This document shows, piece after piece, positions 5,259 to 6,448 of a stretch of 6,448 nucleotides of DNA (position 1 is its first letter; every line of letters begins with the position of its first letter). Below the pieces are notes generated by a model. It worked only from the letters and a program-made list of their open reading frames with translations. It was not told the DNA's origin and ran no database searches. The stretch spans positions 1 through 6,448 of the forward strand of contig DBEYOB010000010.1 of assembly GCA_048173955.1 (NCBI GenBank), in the 5' to 3' direction. A program made the position numbers and the translations under genes. The stretch comes from CAZUFB01 sp048173955 (GTDB taxonomy: Bacteria; Actinomycetota; Coriobacteriia; Coriobacteriales; UMGS124).

Positions 5259-6448
5259 TCAACTGAGCGAAAAAATTCTCACGAGCACCCCATTGGGAAT
5301 ACCAGTGGACGAATCCTTGACGGCAGCGTAGGTCACGAACTGCCCCACGGTGCCCGCCGTGGCGGGATAGTCGCCGTAGTCGACGCACCCGCTCGCCGAA
5401 CCGATGCGCGCATAGGTCTCACCGATGAGGTCGATGACGAAATAGGAAAGCTGGCTTTTCACAATATAACGCCCACCGACATAGCTCACCTGGGCGGACG
5501 GCTCGCGCGCAACGTAGGAGAAGGGGCCGCCCCCCGGGCCGATGTAGTACCCCATGGTGCCGAGCAGACCGCCGTAGCCGTAGTTCGCCTCGATGGAGAA
5601 GGCGAAGTTGTCGCCGATGCGCGTGGCGAGGAACGGGCGCACCGAGACGGGGAACTCCTGCCGGTCGACCTGCTCCATGTCACGGTCCATGTCGAGGGCG
5701 ACCAGGCCGTAGTAGACGCCCTCGTCGGGCTTGATGCGCGGGGCGAGGGTCAGCACGCCCGCGCTGACGTTGGGGGCGCAGGCGAAGCGGCCGGGCGACT
5801 CGTAGATCTCGACGCCCGCGTCGTCGCCGAGGCGCCACAGGTAGGCGTGGGAGTATTCCATGGTGTGCGAGCCCGACGTGTCGGGCATGAGCTGCCAGAC
5901 GACCTTGTTCTCCCAGACGGCGAACTGGGGCGCCGACCACTCGGCATCCCCCTCGCCGAGCTTGACGAGGCCCGGCGTGTTCACGTCCACGGGCGAGCCG
6001 TCGAACGGCGCCGCATAAAACGCCCAGGCGTCGGTGGCGTTGTCGACCTCGACCCAGGCAATCAGGCGCTCGGTGCAGCGGGCCTCGCTCGGCGCGAAGG
6101 CGGAGCCGCCCACGGGGCTTGCCAGCACCGTCGTGTACTCCCCCGTGGCGTAGTCGAGGCAGCCGACCACCGTGAAGGGCCGCGCGCCCGCGTTGGCCTG
6201 CACCGTCACCGCCCGCGTCTCGCAGTCAGCGCACACGGTGCACCCCACGGGGAGCGTGAAGCTCGCGACCGGCTCGTAGACCGTCTGCTCGATGATGTCC
6301 TCGAAGGTGTTGATGATGTGGACGTTGCCCTCGTCGTCGACCGTGACAATGTCCTGGGCGGCGTCGTCGGAGTCGTCCTCCCCGGCATCCCCGCCCGCGT
6401 CCCCGGCGTCCGCGGACCCCTCGTCGGCATGCGCGCGCCCCGCCGCCG
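5259..6448 (-). CDS. Probable exported Cys-containing beta-rich protein, 5' end outside window
   Basis: Partial gene: 395 residues are visible and the frame stays open to the right edge, so the start is missing. An internal GTG at 6246-6248 is not a credible start because coding sequence continues upstream. The first visible residues read AAGRAHA then DEG, which fits the end of a signal peptide with an AxA cleavage site (AHA|DE). They are followed by a flexible acidic Asp/Gly/Ala spacer (visible residues 8-33). A CxxCxxC motif follows at 6222-6242. The body is rich in Trp/Tyr/Val strands alternating with Gly/Asp turns, such as RLIAWVEVD, KVVWQLMPD and QFVTYAAVKD, which suggests a TolB-like beta-propeller. 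GC(L/V)DY occurs twice, near the start (6150-6164) and near the end (5376-5390) of this body. Seven Cys are visible, consistent with disulfides or metal binding outside the cytoplasm. No catalytic motif is recognised. The gene ends 96 bases before the response regulator, same strand. Function unknown. Confidence 0.85.
   Translation of the reverse strand, partial: AAGRAHADEGSADAGDAGGDAGEDDSDDAAQDIVTVDDEGNVHIINTFEDIIEQTVYEPVASFTLPVGCTVCADCETRAVTVQANAGARPFTVVGCLDYATGEYTTVLASPVGGSAFAPSEARCTERLIAWVEVDNATDAWAFYAAPFDGSPVDVNTPGLVKLGEGDAEWSAPQFAVWENKVVWQLMPDTSGSHTMEYSHAYLWRLGDDAGVEIYESPGRFACAPNVSAGVLTLAPRIKPDEGVYYGLVALDMDRDMEQVDRQEFPVSVRPFLATRIGDNFAFSIEANYGYGGLLGTMGYYIGPGGGPFSYVAREPSAQVSYVGGRYIVKSQLSYFVIDLIGETYARIGSASGCVDYGDYPATAGTVGQFVTYAAVKDSSTGIPNGVLVRIFSLS

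Overview
The window is a GC-rich bacterial segment with every recognisable gene on the minus strand, so transcription runs from high to low coordinates. GTG starts, strong GC bias at third codon positions, a long (ADE1/mycobacterial-length) PurC and Ala/Lys-rich membrane proteins suggest a high-GC Actinomycetota, plausibly Coriobacteriia (Olsenella/Collinsella-like). That placement is an inference; no 16S rRNA or taxon-diagnostic gene is present.

In the order of transcription (right to left): (1) 6448-5259, the C-terminal 395 residues of a probably exported protein of unknown function, running off the right edge. It has what looks like the end of a signal peptide, an acidic Asp/Gly/Ala spacer, a CxxCxxC motif and a beta-rich body. 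(2) 5162-4434, an OmpR/PhoB-family response regulator. (3) 4340-2664, its partner membrane histidine kinase, separated from the regulator by 93 bases that contain an 11-bp inverted repeat. (4) 2479-1595, purC (SAICAR synthase) with its own upstream region. (5) 1595-642, a two-helix membrane protein with a long Ala/Lys/Glu-rich tail, coupled to purC by a TAATG overlap. (6) An intrinsic terminator at 527-568. (7) 376-206, a 56-residue single-helix membrane protein with a Lys-rich tail, closed by a second intrinsic terminator at 138-168. The left 137 bases hold a 12-bp perfect inverted repeat and no supportable gene.

Three transcription units are likely: regulator plus kinase, purC plus membrane protein, and the small membrane protein alone between two terminators. 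The exported protein ends only 96 bases before the regulator and has the same orientation, so a link between it and the two-component system is possible but is shown by position only. The motif GTACAATAA, containing a -10-like TACAAT, lies upstream of both the regulator and purC. Nothing here is a mobile element, CRISPR array, rRNA or tRNA. The least explained items are the exported Cys-containing protein, the two Lys-tailed membrane proteins after purC, and the hairpin between regulator and kinase.
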